From: Lepus europaeus
Lineage: Eukaryota; Chordata; Mammalia; Lagomorpha; Leporidae
Length of the DNA stretch: 64,000 bases
Assembly: GCF_033115175.1 (NCBI RefSeq)
Contig: NC_084835.1
Span: 56,482,948 to 56,546,947 of the forward strand
Direction of reading: 5' to 3'
Under the pieces are notes generated by a model, which was not told the DNA's origin, searched no databases, and was given only the letters and a program-made list of their open reading frames with translations. Position numbers and translations under genes: made by a program. Numbering within the stretch: position 1 is the stretch's first letter; every line of letters begins with the position of its first letter. Below are positions 62,375 through 64,000 of this stretch, in pieces.

Positions 62375-62707
62375 TTTTTTTTTTTTTTCACAGAGTTATA
62401 GACAGCGGGGAGAGGAGGGGAGAGAGACAGAGATAAAGGTCTTCCTTCCATTGGTTCACCCCCTAAATGGCCGCTACAGCTGGAGCTACACCAATCTGAA
62501 GCCAGGAGCCAGGTGCTTCTCCTGGTCTCCCATGCGGGTGCAGGGCCCAAGCACTTTGGCCATCCTCCACTGCACTCCCGGGCCACAGCAGAGAGCTGGA
62601 CTGGAAGAGGGGCAACCGGGACAGAATTCGGCACCCTGACCGGGACTTGAACCCAGTGTGCCGGCACCGCAGGTGGAGGATTAGCCTATTGAGCCTCAGC
62701 GCCAGCC
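62375..62707 (-). mobile_element. C-SINE type B, left end altered
   Basis: Reverse: poly(T), cacagagttatagacagcgg instead of the usual gacaggcagagtggacag, then a type B body ending attgagcctcagcgccagcc. Confidence 0.92.
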
Positions 62708-63032
62708 AAAATCATACAATTCTAACCTGCTATTTTAAACCTTTTCAAACTGCAAATGGCATCACACTGCTTTATTTCAATTCGCCAATGCTAACTGAAA
62801 TGATGAGCTATGTAAAGTACTATGGGGCAGAACATCTCCAAGAAGACAATCCTGCCTCCTTTATTCACTGAAGAATGATTTTAGAACAAGGGTTGAATGG
62901 AACAACATAGTACATTTACACATTCTGGATACCGTCTCAGCCTCCGTAATAAGCATGTGTTATTTTAACAGACAACACAGCATATTTGTGAGTGTATTCA
63001 GTTAAACAATTCATAATTTAAAAGTTTCAGTT
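62708..63032. other. TUBB6 intron 3, no recognised feature
   Basis: About 325 AT-rich bases. Confidence 0.5.
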
Positions 63033-63347
63033 TGGAGCCAGCGTCCTGGTATAGTGGGTTAAGCCTCTGCCTGTAATGCCGGCACCCCATATGGGTGCTG
63101 GTTTGAGTCCTGGCTGCTCCACTTCCTAACCAGCTCCCCGTTAATGCTCCTGGGAAAGCAGTAGAAAATCACTCGTACCCACATGAAAGACCTGGAAGAA
63201 GCTCCAGGCTCCTGGCTTTGGCCTGGCCCAGTCTTGGCCACTGCAGCCATTTGGGGAACGAACCAGCAGATGGAAGACCTCTCTCTGTGTCTCTCCCTCC
63301 TCTCTTAGCTCTGCCTTTGAAATACACACACACACACAAAAACTTTT
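63033..63347 (+). mobile_element. C-SINE type A with (CA)n tail
   Basis: Forward: ggagccagcgtcctggtata to tttgaaatacacacacacac. Confidence 0.93.
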
Positions 63348-63391
63348 TTAAAAAAAGTCAATTTGTTTTTTACCATCAAAAGTATTTCAAG

Positions 63392-63707
63392 AGGCCAGTG
63401 TTGTGGCACACAGGGTTACTAGCCATCTTTTGCAATGCCAGCACCCAACATGGGAGCTCTGGTTCAGCTCACAGCCCTCCCCTTCTGATCCAGCTTCCTG
63501 CCAATACATCTGGGAAAGCAGCAGAGGATGGCCCAAGTGCTGGCACCCCTGCCATCTACACGGGAGACCCAGACGAGGTTCCTGGCTCCTGGCTTAGGCC
63601 TGGCCCAGCCCTGGCTGTTGTGGCCACTGGGAAAGTGAACCAGCAGATGGAAAAATCTCTGTTACTCGTGCCTTTCAAATAAATACATACATCTTTTTTT
63701 AAAAAAG
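63392..63707 (+). mobile_element. C-SINE type A
   Basis: Forward: gaggccagtgttgtggcaca to tttcaaataaatacatacat. Flanks gtatttcaag / atattccaag. Confidence 0.92.
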
Positions 63708-63717
63708 ATATTCCAAG

Positions 63718-64000
63718 TCAGCACAGCCTGTTAAAAATTTTAAATATTCTTAAGTCAAGGATAGACATTTATGTCTGACAACAAAGCAAATATTAAAAAA
63801 AAAAATCTGGAGGCAGTCTAAGTGGCAAATGTCATTTCTAACATTTTTGAAGGCTTTGGGGACAATTGGAAAATGAAATGGTCACCACATGGATCTGCCT
63901 TAATTTGTTCTGAGTCTTCTGGATCCTGTTTATCAACAGCTAGGTAAATAAGAACAGACTTTTCTTAAACTCTCCCCGTTTTCAGTTCAGATAAAATAAG
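63718..64000. other. TUBB6 intron 3, window end
   Basis: About 280 AT-rich bases; nothing recognised. Confidence 0.5.

Overview
This is mammalian chromosomal DNA, almost certainly from a rabbit (Oryctolagus) or a close lagomorph. There are no bacterial-style genes. About 80 copies of the tRNA-derived rabbit C-SINE are scattered through spliced vertebrate genes, and there are two fragments that look like the 3' end of a lagomorph L1. Almost all short reading frames in the window are SINE, L1 or antisense shadows.

Two protein-coding genes converge. Positions 1-51910 (+ strand) hold the 3' part of AFG3L2, a subunit of the mitochondrial inner-membrane m-AAA protease. Fourteen coding exons, which I number 4-17 by the 17-exon human gene, can be placed to the base with GT-AG junctions and consistent phase. 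They encode the end of the presequence-proximal region, both membrane segments, the intermembrane-space domain, the AAA+ ATPase (Walker A, Walker B, arginine fingers) and the zinc metalloprotease (HEAGH). The poly(A) signal is at 51887-51892. Exons 1-3 and the promoter lie left of the window. Positions 54365-55866 (- strand) hold the last exon and 3' UTR of TUBB6 (beta-tubulin class V). Its intron 3 fills the rest of the window to 64000, and exons 1-3 lie to the right. The roughly 2.45 kb between the two 3' ends contains one SINE and otherwise unassigned sequence. The tail-to-tail AFG3L2/TUBB6 order is the same as on human 18p11.2.

The non-coding part is mostly transposon debris. Two C-SINE classes are used in the entries. 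Type A has a head like GGGGCTGGTGCTGTGGCATAG and a tail like AAATAAATAAATCTTTAAA. Type B has a head like GGCCGGCGCCGCGGCTCA and a tail CTGTCAAAA. Type B copies are the least diverged and often have 13-17 bp target-site duplications (TSDs). Older material includes decayed mammalian-wide L1 in both orientations, MIRs, a MER2-like Tigger element, a MaLR-like LTR fragment, a solo retroviral LTR with internal repeats, and a palindromic family that looks like a mariner MITE. Several loci show serial nested insertion readable from repeated target-site copies.

I found no undescribed multi-gene system. The most interesting points are the AFG3L2 3' end (apparent loss of the ancestral stop codon, and a possible extra intron that would give another C-terminus), the antisense bias of SINEs inside AFG3L2, the nested insertions, and the palindromic repeat family. 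Exon coordinates are exact. SINE/L1 edges are good to about 10 bases unless a TSD is quoted. Comparisons with human proteins are from memory.
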